NCBI GenBank assembly: GCA_010909165.1
Contig: VJWM01000063.1
Location: forward strand, 1,736,001 to 1,800,000
Direction: 5' to 3'
From: Anthoceros angustus
Lineage: Eukaryota; Streptophyta; Anthocerotopsida; Anthocerotales; Anthocerotaceae
Length of the DNA stretch: 64,000 nucleotides
Shown: piece after piece, positions 13,261 through 25,150 of the stretch
How the letters are laid out: every line of letters starts with the position of its first letter
Numbering within the stretch: position 1 is the stretch's first letter
Position numbers and translations under genes: made by a program
Notes under the pieces: model-generated
Seen by the model: the letters and a program-made list of their open reading frames with translations, nothing else
Told to the model about the DNA's origin: nothing
Database searches by the model: none

Positions 13261-13559
13261 CCCGCTTTGGGGACCAGGGTCGTTGAGGGCAGCGAGGAGG
13301 CGATTGCGCCCGCCCGGCCGAGAGGAGGGATGGAGGCATGCCTCACGGGCGCGCGCCCGGCGGAGGCCGAGCTTCGGGCATGGCGGTGGCGGTGCCATGT
13401 CGCCCGCCGCCGGAGGTCCATGGTGGCGGGGGCGATGCTGCCGCGAGGCCGACGGAGGCACAGCGATGGCGGGGATGGGCGGGATCACGGGCGTGGAGGC
13501 GACGCCGTCTTTGGGAGCAGACGAGCCAGCAGTGATCTTGTGGCGATCTCGGCAGTGGG

Positions 13560-13957
13560 GCCAGCGCCGTCCGGTTGAGAAAAGGCTGTATGGGAGGAAT
13601 AACGGTTCCATCGGTGGCGCCATCTCGGCGTGGAGGCGGAAGCGGATTAGCGGGCGAGGCGAGGCTGCGGAGGGAGGCGAGGCGGCTGGCTGCGCGCGAG
13701 CTCACCGCGGTGGAGGCCGACATCCGGCCCGTGGGGAGGAGGAGGAGGAGGAGGTGGAGCAACTCCGGTACGGTGGCGGGGCGGAGGCCATGTCGGAAGA
13801 AGATGGAGAGTGCGGCTCAACCCCACTCAGCGGAGCCAAGGGGAGGAAGCGCGACTACGAGGAGTCGGACACGGTGTCCGTGGAGCAGCGCGCCCGGCCA
13901 AGGCGGGTGCCTCAGGCGCCCAATGCCGGGCCGGCTGCTGGAGGCGGGGGCCAATAG
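13560..13957 (+). CDS. Candidate element ORF tail, Arg/Glu-rich with basic motif
   Basis: The plus-strand frame that closes at 13957 includes EKRLYGRNN and then AEAMSEEDGE and KGRKRDYEESDTV before the stop. Copy B carries two related tandem segments (32640-32990 and 33320-33690) with KAYGRNNR and AEAMSEEDGE. Conservation of these words across three copies suggests coding use. The basic KGRKR tract could act in nuclear targeting or DNA contact (inference). The upstream start lies within low-complexity sequence and cannot be placed. Family unknown. Confidence 0.3.
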
Positions 13958-13999
13958 GGACGGGAGGCGATGAGCAGCGGAATGCTCGGCCGTGGCCAT

Positions 14000-14875
14000 G
14001 GAGGGGCACAATTAAGGTCCTTCGGCGGATGATCAAGCGCATGGAGGGGAAGTAGGCGGCGCGTCATCCCTTGTCTTGAGAGATGCATCGGCGGTTTTAG
14101 TTGTTTGCATAGGAAGCATGCGCCGTAGGAAAGGCCTTGATGGGAGATAGGGTTTGATGCTAGCTGTGCAATTTTGCGATGTGTGCAGTGGACATCCTTT
14201 TTTGATCAATGGAATGGCACCCCTTGGCTGTGAAATTTGGCTCTTTGCACGCAGCATAAACATTCTTGGCGAGGTTGATGGGTAGACGGCGGTGGTGGTG
14301 GGTCGCCATCCCCTCTTCCTGTTTGGAGCCGCATCGTGCTTCTTCTTGTTTGAAAGAGGATCGTGGCTCTCATTGTTTCCAGCATCGCGGGTTCCTTAAG
14401 GAATAGACGGTCCCAAAGTCCATACTGCGACGAGGAAGCGGTGGGCGCTGCATGGTTCGCAAACCATGGCCGTGGCGCGGCGCGGCCCGTCATTACTACG
14501 CATGCCGGCGGCGTCGTAGGGTTTGTGAATCAAATGGAGCGGTGCGCCGGCCACGTTAGGGTTTGGTGGCCATTGGATGCCCTCGAAGGAAACTTAATGG
14601 CACAAGGTAGTGCGGAAACATTCGAAAACATAGTGTCCCGTCTCTTTGTTTTCAAAGGTGAAAGCCGGAAATTTTCAAGGACACCCGTTTGAGGACATTG
14701 TGTGTGTCCCTTTGGTGTAGCCGCTCTTGGTTAGGGCGCCAAAGCCATGTGGCCATGTGGCAAAAAAGAAACCTGCTTTGGAATGTAGGGTATATTCCTC
14801 AAGATCCCCACGCCTTGCATGGGTTTCGCGAAAAAATAAATGTCCCATCCCCTCTGTCCCCTTTGGTATGCCATA
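14000..14875. repeat. Right terminal region and TIR of copy A
   Basis: This segment is collinear with 33760-34647 of copy B and contains no domain. The last 36 bp (14840-14875) are the terminal inverted repeat, ending CTTTGGTATGCCATA. The sequence immediately outside is ACCAAGTC, the expected site of one target duplication; its partner would lie left of the window. Confidence 0.75.
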
Positions 14876-15064
14876 ACCAAGTCAAGAGCTTCTAAATGTT
14901 GAACATAGTGGTACTGAGATTTACTAAATGTATCCAATTTTAGCATAGGGAAATCAGAACGATTGGTTTGTTTTGATTTACTTTTAAAATACCAAATTAA
15001 AAAAATATTAAGCAAGCAAGGGTTTATTTAAAAACCAAGGAACACCTGGGGCATTGGATCCGTG
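14876..15064. other. AT-rich island of host DNA between two elements
   Basis: This 189-bp segment is AT-rich, has no similarity to the flanking repeats, and is bordered on each side by the same element terminus in opposite orientation. On the minus strand its right edge would continue the dirigent-like frame from 34648 if copy B were removed, reaching a stop within about 45 bp, followed by AATAAA-like words. It is therefore plausibly the original 3' flank of that gene. Confidence 0.55.
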
Positions 15065-15100
15065 TATGGCATACCAAAGAGGACGGAGGGACATTTTTTC
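15065..15100 (+). repeat. Left terminal inverted repeat of copy B
   Basis: It starts TATGGCATACCAAAGAGGAC and runs into an ACATTTTTTC tract. It is the inverted counterpart of the right ends at 14840-14875 and 34610-34647. Confidence 0.75.
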
Positions 15101-15369
15101 TTCCATAAAACTTTTGGTGTCGGTTTGGTAACCCGACCGAAATGGGGTAGCCAAAGGGGCACCAAAGCCACTTGGTCCGGATTTCAGAAAGGGAACTTTA
15201 GGGTTTTTGCGCACTCACTCTATGTGTTTTTCTCCCACGGAACAAAAATTTTGTTCCGCGCCATTCTGTTTAGGGTCCGGTAGGCCTCGCCGCAAGCCAC
15301 ATGCCCGTTTTAGGGTTCATGTGCTAAGAGGGTGGAGCGGCATGGTTTAGGGCAGTTTAGGGCAACCGA

Positions 15370-16015
15370 TTTGGCGGGGCGCTGCGCCACGCCGAGGCAG
15401 TGGTTGGGGCGACGGCGAGGCGGCGAGCGGGGCGGGGCGGAGGCGGGGCGGGGCGGGGCGGCGAGGCGGCGGCGGGGCGTGTCGAGCGGCGGCGAGCACG
15501 CAGCGGCGCCTCAGGCGGCGGCGCGCCGCGGCGCCCTCATTGTGAGCGCGCGGCGAGCGGGCGGGGCGGGCCCGGCCACGCCCACCACGGGGCGTTGGCG
15601 GGGCGGCGGCGAGCGGCGGGTGGGGGTTCTGCGCGGACGAGGCGGAGAAGGCGGCTGCGTTGAGGCAAACACGGGGCGGAGGAGGGCTGCGGTGGCGGCG
15701 GGCAGGCGGGGCGGAGGCGGGGCGGGCGAGGGCGAGGCGGGGCGGGCTGCGGTGGCGGCGAGGGCAGACGAGGCGGCGGGCCTTCACTCAGGTGACAGAC
15801 GGCCAGCCGTGGAGGCGGGGCGGGGCGGGGCGGGGCGGGGCGGGGCGGGGCGGGGCGGGCAAGGCGGGGAGGCGGGGAGGCGGAGGAAGGCGGTGCAGGC
15901 GGCGGGGGCAGGCAGGCGGCGGGGCGGGCAGGAGGCGGGGCGTGGCGAGGCCTGCCCGGGCGCGCTGGGAGGAGGCAGCCGTATGATCCTCCCCATCCTT
16001 GCACCAAGCCGCAAC
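15370..16015. repeat. GC-rich low-complexity tract with (CGGGG)n
   Basis: The tract consists of GGCGGGG-type words, with about nine perfect CGGGG units at 15816-15860. The G-runs could form quadruplex structures on the plus strand. Long ORFs on both strands here (for example 15332-16018 plus and 15537-16007 minus) are compositional. Confidence 0.8.
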
Positions 16016-17309
16016 TAACCTCCTCATTTCTTCACGCCCATGGTGATGCCGAATTGTTTGATGCTCATTTCTTTGCAAGCGGTGACGCAGATGGTACTGG
16101 TGCCACTGCAGTGTGTAGGCTTCTGCGGTTGTGGGCGGGATGGCCCGGCCCCTCTCCTCCTCACATGCATGAGGCCGCAGCCTGACCCTTGCATGTGTGG
16201 GGCGGTGGAGGAGGGTTCCACGATCTCCTCCGAGCTCACCCGATCCTAATATGTGGAGTGAGTTGTTTCTGTCTTATGACCCCAAGAAGCCAATGCATCC
16301 TTTGTCCTCGAGGAGCTTGATGCGCTTTTGCGACATGCGGAGGACCTAGCGACCTCATCGCCACAGAGAACTACCCTTGGACTTGAAGTTCTTTTGGTGA
16401 GGGCGTGGTCGCGGTATTTGGACTGGACTTCCCTCTGCGAGTGCCTTCCGTGGCGCACTATTTCATGCATACCCATTTTGATGGGTGGCCATTGGGTCCT
16501 AACGATCCTGCGAGGCCTCGCGGTCCAAGCACCCGAGTCACCGGAGGACTTCAAGGCGTGGATGGCCAAGTTTCACTCACGGCTTGACTCCACGGTAGGT
16601 GGCCTCGGCCTTCTCGCCCCCTCCATTTCATCTCAACGTCTTCTGAATTGGGCCCGCCAACCATGTCTTGTGGGAGGAGATGAGCGACCTCTACATCATC
16701 GAGGGCGGTGATCATGGGGTTGGGGCTGGTGGTCATGTGCTTTAGGCCGTGGCGAGGGTTTTGATAGGACTTGATGTCTGAGGCCTTTACGGTTTAGATT
16801 TGTAGGTGTCTTGAGACCACTTCCCAGTTTTGACTTGACCAAATTTTGGCCTTCCCTCTTTCGTATTCTCACCACTCGGCGGATATGCCCGTTTTCAACT
16901 TGGCCCTCGGTTCATGCTTGCCGCGTGTTCCCTCGTGCATTTTGGCCGCTTTTCCATTCTCCCTTGTCAGCCCCCCGGCTTTTGCCCCGACTTTCCATGT
17001 CACTTGCTTATTAATTGACAACCCATACAGGCCCTTCTGTGTGATTTGGGTCCATGGAACTCGCTCTTCCACGGAGGTTCGTCGCTTTGATAGCTGCCTC
17101 CACTTCAAGGAATGCGGTTTCACACAAAGGTGATTCGACGCGCGTCTCACAATTTTCATGCACCATTGTGGAAGGTCGGAGAACTTGCGAGAATGTCTGC
17201 CCATGCCTTGCGGTGGACATGGCCCGGTTCTTTGGGCCAGGAGGCTATTCCATGAGCCCTGCGTCATGTGTCCTGTGTGGCCCCTCCGGCCCTCACGTTT
17301 CTATCCTAT
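16016..17309. other. No supported gene
   Basis: Short overlapping ORFs only. Some minus-strand pieces, around 16246-16569 and 16869-17267, read like decayed coding sequence but hold no motif I recognise. Confidence 0.4.
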
Positions 17310-18015
17310 CGGCGGTGATGCCCTGTCCCGTCGCCTTCCCTATCCATGTCTCATTGTCTCCCGCTTGCACTACAGCCCGCCTAGTCCACCGGTGCCACCG
17401 CGCACCTCATATGAAAAGCGTTCGAAGAGGTTAAGGGCTCTCCATGTCCACAGTGTATGTGATGCATTCCACTCCACACCATCTCCTGCGGAGGGATCCC
17501 GTCGCACCTGTGCAAACAGCACACCGCTCTGCAGGCGATACATGTCCGGGGAGTAATTTGTACACTTCAAGCTCGTCGCCATGTCCCTCGCCACTTGCAT
17601 GTCCTACACAAAACATTTGTCGTCATCCTGTTGGTGTTCACATTGAGCGGTCTTGGTGGCGTTCACCCTATCGGCGGTGATGCCTGTCGCCTTCCCTATC
17701 CATGTCTCATTGCCTCCCGCACCACATACCCGCCCCGCCCCCTGCCACCCGCGACGCACCTCATATGAAAAGCGCTCAAGAGGTTAAGGGCTCTCCATGT
17801 CCACAGTGCACCGGTTCCGCATTCCACTCCCACACCATCTCGCAGAGGATCCCGTCGCCGCAATACAAGCACACGGTCACCGCCGCAAAGCGATACATGT
17901 CCGGGAGGTAATTTGTACACTTCAAGCCTGCCTCGTACGCCATGTCCCTCGCCACTTGCATGTCCTACACAAAACATTTGTCGTCATCAGCAACTGTTGG
18001 TGTTCACATTCAGGA
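17310..18015. repeat. Tandem duplication, unit about 350 bp
   Basis: The segment 17310-17652 is repeated at 17675-18015. Both carry CTATCCATGTCTCATTG, CCTCATATGAAAAGCG, GGGCTCTCCATGTCCACAGTG, GATACATGTCCGGG and CACAAAACATTTGTCGTCATC. On the minus strand it lies just downstream of the transposase frame and probably represents the duplicated 3' part of that gene. Confidence 0.85.
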
Positions 18016-18860
18016 CGGTCTTCGGCTGACGTTCACTTACCCCTGTCAGCAATGCTATCGGAGGAAGCGGTGGCACCTCCGGTGCAACGTTGCGGGCGTA
18101 CTGTGGTCCGGGGACATAGTAGTCGTTGTCGTCCTCCTCGTCTACCCCATATGCAGGCGGCCCTACCAGGCCAGCCAGCCGCTCCTCCTCCTGGAAGGCC
18201 TCCGCGGGGACGTGGCCAGCTATGTCATCGTCTCCCGACCTCATTTTCCTCACCCTGTGCAAGTTCCACACCCGAACGAAAGTCGCCAGCTCTGTCCTCA
18301 TGGTGGGCATGAATGCTGCGTGCAAGGAATGTATGTGCCAAGGGTTCGTGGTATCCAACTCACGGCTGTCCTGCAGCTCCAACATGTACCTCTTGTACAG
18401 GAAGCCCCACTTCTCCTTCAGCGCCCTCCAGAAGTGCTCGATCCGCTGCCTCCCACCCACCAACCCACCAACCCGCCGTTATATATGCGGCTCCGGCCGG
18501 AAGTTCCGAGCCGCGTCGTGAAGCACATTGCGGCAAATCCCTTCACATGACATCCGGTATCCACCTTACGATTGTGCACGATGGCCCCGAATGAAGTTCC
18601 TCCGTTCTCTCGCGGCCTCGCTGGTTGAGTCCTCCTCAACTAGGTTGTGCTCCCGCGAATCGGACCGAATCCGCTGCGGGTGCCCAAACTCTCCGCACCG
18701 CCTCGCGTCGCCTTGTAGATTGTTCAGCCCGCTTGTTGTCCTCGGCACCGCCCCGCGTTATGTAGTCGTTGCCCCATCTATGGCCGCGTGCACCACGAAG
18801 TGGAACATGTACATCTTGTCGTCTGTGCCACACTTTTCGCACCCGTTAGCTTCATGCGTT
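17987..18860 (-). pseudogene. Integrase-core (DDE) transposase remnant
   Basis: On the minus strand, frames joined by indels give the order expected for a retroviral-integrase-like transposase core. First is a HAAIDGA segment with the first Asp (about 18775-18800). Next is PQRIRSD with the second Asp (about 18660-18685). Last is GRQRIEHFWRALKEKW with the catalytic Glu (about 18410-18455), followed by HIHSLHAAFMP...FVRVWNLHRV. The last 158 codons (17987-18463) are still one open frame and end in an acidic DEEDDND tract. Eukaryotic transposons with this kind of core carry the same RxERxW and WNxH signature. At least two frameshifts, and a CCAACCCACC repeat insertion near 18450-18480, inactivate it. 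It is the best candidate for the enzyme that once moved this family, though it could belong to a nested element. Confidence 0.7.
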
Positions 18861-21800
18861 GTCTTTGCGGCTTACTCGGCGACCACCATGTGCTCCAAGT
18901 TCCGCACACACGATCCATGTGCCACATGTACATCGGTGTTACATTGTGTATTGCACCGAATCTTGCTGCGACCTCATTTTCCATGGCCTCCGGTGCATGG
19001 CTCGCAATCTTTGCCGTCACACCCCTCAGGCACGGCGGCCCGGCCCCGCGTCTTGCTGCACAATCCTCACTCCCAGTTCACACCACGCGTGATGGTCACA
19101 TTTTGTAGGATGAGGTTGCGACGTCTTCTATTGTTCTCGGCGGACCGCGTGGCACCTCTCCATCCACGGGCACCGTGCGGCCACCTCCTCCGTCCGCGGT
19201 GCACATCCCGGCTCGCTGCGAGCCCTTTCAATGTCCGTCCGCCCCTCCTCCGCCCCTCTGCGATGTTCCTCAAAGTCTCCACTTGAAAGGCGGCCTGGCC
19301 GTTCCCTTCCCTCTCCCGCCTCGCCCTCTGTTTTTGTCGGAGGGCTCGTGATCGTCTCCACCTCCGACGCCGCTTTCCTCCCCTTCCTCCGCCGGATCCC
19401 CCTCCCGTCCTCTCGCCTCGGCCCCTCCATCTCCCCTTGCAGCCGCCCCATCTCCCCTCCGCCACCCCACATACGGTCGGCCTCACCGGACCCTCCGCCC
19501 CTCCGCCATCCTCTCATTGCCACAGCCGGCCCCTCCGCCTCTGCCTCGCACCCGCTCTGGGCCTCGGCCCGCCTCTCCCCTCCTCCGGTTCCCTTTGGCC
19601 CGCCCCTCCCCTTCCTCCCACCCCGCGCGCCCCGCGCCCGCCCACCCCGCCCGTCACTCGCACCGGATGGCGCTCACGGCCCCTCCGCCCCTTCCTCCTT
19701 CCGCTCGCGCCCTCGCCCGCGGCCCCTCGCCCGTCCCTCCCTCCGCCCCTCGCCTCTCCGCTCCCTCCGCCCCTCCTCCTCCTCCGCCTCGGCCCGCCCC
19801 TCCCCTTCCTCCCACCCCGCCCCAACCCCATCGTCCGACCCCCCCGTTCACGCCTGCCATCCACCCCGCGCCCTCGTCATCACCCTCATCTCCCCCTCCT
19901 TCCCCCTGCACACCGCCGTCTTCGCCCTCATCGCCGCGCCCCCTGCACTCCGCGCCATCAATCCGACCATCGCCCTGAAGCGAACCCAACCCCGCCCGTT
20001 CTCTGCCGGCGTCCCCCATGATCGCTGCAGGTGTTTCGCGTACTCGGGCCTATCCTCCCCACAGCCTGCCCTCGCCGTTGCGTGGTCTCCCGCTGGGATT
20101 CACTACTTGGAGCCGCGGTCGGGTTCAGCACCGGAGCACGCCACTTGTTCCATCTACTGACAATGCGTGGTTTCCCTCATCTCCGGCCGTATGTCGAATA
20201 ATTCCGCTTTCACGACCGCAATTGTTCATGAAATGAAGCGTCATGTGCCTTATTCACTTCTGACGCTTTGGGTTGCCGGATGATGCCTAAGGACATTCAT
20301 GCCTTGCTTCTTTCCACAAATCCACGATACAATGTTTCAAATACCCCCACCATTATTCCTCGCCTTTCCACCCCACAACTCTCGGTGATAGGCCACGGTG
20401 TGTGCGTTGAAGAGAAACACGAGACTCTTTGTACCCCCCTACACTGGAATTTGGGCTCCCATATCTCGCGTGCTCGAGGATGGCGTGAGCGTGCAAAGCC
20501 TCCTCTTGACAAAGAAGCTCACCTTGTCCACGACAAGACATCATCGGTTGTCAAGGAGAAAGCGGCAACCGACATTGCGACGGCGGCACCCCTCGTCGAC
20601 TCGCGGGCAATTGTCATTCGCCCATGCCGATCGCTGCATGCCATCGCCAACATGCCCATGTAGTCCCGCTGCCCGGTCCACACATCTATGCGGGAACGTC
20701 GTGGCGGTCCATACCGATGCACCAGTGTCGCATCCCCACTCCACCAAGCAGCCACCCATCGCCCTTTGCGGTCTCGCGCATGCTCCTTTTTATTTAGGAT
20801 GCATGGCGATCCAGTTCAGCGGGCATCGTGTCCACCACCGTCGCGCATGGTACGTGGGTCGCGATCGAACCCACCCACGTACACAGTCGACCATCGTCAC
20901 CAAGCACGGCGACATTGCATCCGCCTCACCCCACCACCATTGCTGCACTCTTACGAGCGGCCAACTCCATCGCCTTCGCATCCCTTCTCCTTCGTGTTGG
21001 ACCGCCCCAACCCACCAATCCGCCGTGGCGAGGCTCCTTGTTCTTCGCAGCCTCCGCAATTCAAATGTGTCCATGTGCTGAAATAGATACCCTCGGTGCA
21101 TGTCGCCCAACCTCCACAACTGCATTGCCCACCTCTCATCCGGAGCATCCTCCACTTGGCATGGTTCCATCCTGCACGCACCAAAACCACCCACGAGTCC
21201 AAGCCCGCAGCCCTTGTCTCCTCCGATCGCCCTCGACATCGCCACCATGTCCCGGTCCATCCGCTATGCGAGCGTGCGAATGTCGTCCGGCGTTACGCGA
21301 ACACCGGCATGGACGGCGATGATGTCGACGTCCTCTACCCGGTCGTCCGCTGCGCAACGCCCCCACGCCATCGTATCCTCGTGTCCCTGTTCGTTCCATC
21401 CGGATCCGCTACCGCCTGTGGCCCCGCAAAAACAACCGCGATCGAGCCACCGCCGCCTTCTTCGCTCCATGCTCAATGATGTTTCCCCCATTCCCCCTTA
21501 GCCTTTGCCGCGACCCCAACCCCAATTTCACTTCGCTCTCACTCCCGCACACTGCACGGACCGCGATTGAAGTTCCCAATGTCCCTTCACCCCACGGGGT
21601 TTCGTCGACTTCCGTTATCGCCCTCGGCGTCGTCGGAAGCGGTGGTCTGCTCGATGACCCGCCATGGCTCCACGATTTCCACAACTCGACCGTCGGAGAA
21701 TGGAGTGTCCTCCAGCGGCGCATGGACTCTTCCTTCCGCTTGAAATTGAATAAGGCGGCATCGCGATTTTCGGAGGCACCGCGGGCTGTCATTGCTCCTC

Positions 21801-22039
21801 CCGCCACACTTTTAAGATTCCACGCGCCGCCACGTTGTCCTTCTCGACCGCGGGTGCATTAATTCGCCTCCTTTTGTGTGCACAAGCTACCTCCTTCGCC
21901 CCACATACTCACTGGCGAACACCAGAATGAACACGCAACTTGCGGCATCAATAATTACCAATGGGATGGCATTTGAAACATGTAGTCCACAATCCCAAGC
22001 GAACATCACACATCACACAACGACTTGGCCACCTCTCTA
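18861..22039. other. No supported gene; C-rich tract 19230-19960
   Basis: 19230-19960 is a C/T-rich low-complexity segment (CCGCCCCTCC words) that keeps proline-rich ORFs open on several frames. 20250-21850 has many short ORFs with no coherent protein. The region immediately 5' of the transposase on the minus strand (18860-19110) may hold its N-terminal part but is too decayed to read. Confidence 0.45.
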
Positions 22040-25000
22040 CAACGGCTCGGCAATCTCGCTAGGCCATGCCATAAACCGTGTTGTGAGAAATGGCGGTCGC
22101 ACCCTCGCGCACATAGTGTCCTCGAGTCATACAATGGAAGGAGCAATGTCGGCGCACGTCATGGCTGGGGGAGCTGTCCTCCGTCATCAATGGTACTTCA
22201 AACACCACAATTGGCCCCTCACCAAAGAACACGCGGTCCGTAATGAAGGTGCACTTACTCTCTGCAAAGACAACCTCGCCATCGCGAACATGGTCTTATT
22301 TCGGTGCATGCCTCAAAGGTCGTCCGTTCGGAAGTTATCTCACATCCTTGAGCAGGAGAAAAAGCGACCACCTCCAAAGATAACGTGTTCACAATGGGCA
22401 TCACCGCCCGAAGGCCCAAGCTGCACCACAAGTCGAACCCGTCCCCACAAGCCCCCAACATGCAAGCACTTTTAAACAAGACCTCCTCGGTTAGCCTCTC
22501 GACCATGCTCACCTCCATGCCAAGTGCGGTCCCGGACGGCGTGCAAAATGTCGAAAAACTCCGGATCCCCAGCCGTGATGAGGGCAACGGCCTCCTTGAT
22601 GGCCGCATGCGCCGTCCGCACTTGCCCATGAGGCCTTCTTCATAGACAACACACCCATCACCTCCGGGTAGCACGCTTTCATGTCCGCCTTGAAGGCCTT
22701 CCTCAAGAACGATGAGCCCCGGCGCATCTTGCCACACCTTCCGTCCATCCGGCCGCCAAGGGCGTGTGCAATTGTGGCCCGTCATGGGGCATGACACTTG
22801 CACGCCGGCCGCCAGACCATGTACACGAGGTAGCCAAAGAACCGAGCATGAGTCGAGGCTGCGTGTTAGAATGAAAGGCCGGGCTATGATGAACACTCCA
22901 CACACACGCGACTCACCACACAATCGCTCATCCGCGAGATGGACTTCCCCTTTTTGATGTGGTGCAGTGTCCCCGAGCCCCCGGGGTTGTCCCTCGCCTC
23001 AAACACGCAGTTCATGAACATGGGATTACGCGGTGCCGCCATGCTCGCCGATGCGGTGGCCTAAATCAACCGTCTCCGCCTCTGGCAAACTACCCCCCCC
23101 ATGCCGGGTTGCGTACTGGACATGGAACCGTGGGAACACAGACTTCCCATCACAATGTTGCTTGAAGAGGTCTCGAGGCCCGCATTCGGCCGCCTCTACA
23201 TCACCCGCAAAGCGATCGGGAAAGTGGCCATGGCGGGCGCGTATGCTGGGCACTTCAATTGCTGAATGGCAATAGGCGCAGGAGGTCCTACCTTCAGCAC
23301 AATCCGCCTCTTACACGATGCTGCTGTCTGGATGGGCTCCAGTGGTATTTGTGAGGCGAACCGGCGCATAGCGGAGTTGGCGGCATCGTGGGCCTCTTGC
23401 GCCACTTCCGTAAACCGCCCGGCGTCTCCCTCACAAATCGTTACGCCTCGCCGCGGCGACGCCTTCCATTCTCGGTGGCGCCGTGCGGCGCGACTCCTCC
23501 TCATCAGCAGTGGCGGAGGTTGGTTGTGGCCCATGTCTCCAAGTCCTCGCTCTATGGCCCCGAGATCGAGGGCCGGGTCTACGCCTTCCAGCTTCAAGAG
23601 CCTCGCCGCGGCGCGATCGCCGATGAAGCCTTCTTGTCACGACATCGTAAAGCTCCAACCCCGGACGCCACCACCGCCGCAGCAACCCTCCGTGTCTATC
23701 CGATGTCCTTCTCCATAATCGAGTGCACGGTCAACACCCGGCGTGGTCCGGATTCCCCATCCTGCACTCTCTCTCGCGCGCCTCGCCGCGGGATGTCGAA
23801 AACATCTTGGCCTCACGCGCTCGCGCATTCCGTTTCGCGCATGGGAGATGGCTGGCAGCTTTCTTCGCAGCCTCCAGGAGGACGGAAGCAGACTGCCATG
23901 CCGCAACCAGCCGCTCGTATGTTTTCAAGAATCGACGCCCGGCGGCGGCTGCGATCGCGTTCACCGCCGCCATGCCTCGCCGCCTCCCCATCTCGCCAGC
24001 CGGAGGGCGCCCTCCTTTCATCTGCGGAATCGTCAATGACCACGAAGGCCCCACTGCGATTGCCCCCGGTCGAGGCGATGGCACAAAGCCACTTGGTCAA
24101 GTCGGATCTCGGTCCGGCCGGAGATCGAGTCTGTCGTCCACCACTTGTGTGCACGTCATCTCCGTCGAAATCCGCTTCCCGCCGCCGCTCCTTCCTCCTC
24201 TTCCAAGACCCACTTTTTCGGTAGTTGCGGACCATGAGCAGCGTCATCGGGATCGGGATCCCGGACATACAAAGCGCACCTTGCAAAACGTTAGCGCCTG
24301 TGATGCGGTGCTAAGGCGAAACGAGGCGGGTCATCTGTGAGGCTGCGATCGGCGAAGCTGCGGGCTTGCACCTGCCAGTTCGCTGAAGCAACCAGGCCCA
24401 AATTCTTGCGGGAAGGCGGAAGAGGGCTGCCACCTGGTCCACGAGTGCGGCCGCCAGAGTCCCCGGATCAAACTCGGAACCGTCATACCTCGCTCCCACG
24501 GGCATGGCAGCCGGTACGTGCAACTCCACCACTGTGCAATCTGCTGCAGCAATCCTCTTGACAAACCGCCTCCCCCCATCTGCCTCTGGTCCTAAGTGGA
24601 TGGCCTCGTAAATGCGATTCTGCGGAACCGTGATAGCGAGCTTCTTCATGTGCACTCGGCCCTGCGCTGCCAGACGCCCGCCCTCTCTGCCGTCTCCCCC
24701 CCCCAGGAACCATAATCGGGTGATTGCGGCGTTGTGTGAGGGGGATGTTTCCCATAGCCGCACGCACCGTTGCAGGTTCCGGCGCCGTGGAGGGAACGTG
24801 CACCCCCACCCTCACTGTCCCCGGAAGGTACCTGCTCCGGTCGCTGCGCCCAGACTGCGACGCCGAGCCTGCAATGGACACTTCTGGCCAAGGGTCCGCC
24901 GCACCAGTGGCCGCTGGTGTCTGGCAAACACCGGAGGGGCCTTGCGGATTGCCTCGCGCACTGTGAATTCTAGCAGGCGTGCAGGAGGCTTGCAAACGCG

Positions 25001-25150
25001 ATGAGGCCGACCTTGGCAGTGGGGGATTTGACTGGAAGACATTTGCATCCTCGTCGTCGGAGTTCACCCAATCTCCGAGAATGTCGTCACCGCCATCGTG
25101 CACAGCATTCAGACGGCGACGGCGCTCCGGCCTCTCCTCGTTCGCCATGT
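22040..25150 (-). pseudogene. Internal coding module of the giant element (copy B), frameshifted
   Basis: This is the better preserved counterpart of 4940-7960. A convincing minus-strand start lies at 25148 (ATG reading MANEERPERRRR), followed by an acidic segment with DWVNSDDEDANVFQ. A 150-codon open frame (24311-24763) contains VHMKKLAITVPQNRIYEAIH and RRFVKRIAAADCTVVELHVP. Another (23731-24084) contains RFLKTYERLVAAW and EAAKKAASHLP, and a later one reads RFTEVAQEAHDAAN. These shared segments appear in the same order in copy A. The size of the original product may have approached 900-1000 residues. I do not recognise the family; frames shift several times. Confidence 0.5.

Larger units (their letters stand above)
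1..14875. mobile_element. Giant TIR element, copy A (right part only)
   Basis: The right end of this copy, at 14875, reads CTTTGGTATGCCATA, the same terminus found at 34647 in copy B. About 4.3 kb inward from that end (roughly 10600-14875) matches 29500-34647 in the same order, and a further module at 4940-7960 matches 22040-25150. No left inverted terminus (TATGGCATACC) is seen between 1 and 14875, so the left end probably lies outside the window. Nothing in this span is an intact cellular gene. The boundaries of nested insertions, such as the LTR at 314-968, are only partly known. That A and B are the same family is read directly from the sequence; the mechanism of movement is inferred. Confidence 0.65.

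Noticed and set aside
11865-13421. A 518-codon minus-strand ORF
   Set aside because: Same compositional cause in copy A's minisatellite. Overlapping frames on both strands are equally open.
15332-16018. A 228-codon plus-strand ORF
   Set aside because: Lies in a GGCGGGG tract; the Gly/Ala/Arg-rich translation is not protein-like.
19231-20160. A 309-codon plus-strand ORF
   Set aside because: C/T-rich low complexity keeps it open; no motif and no counterpart in copy A.
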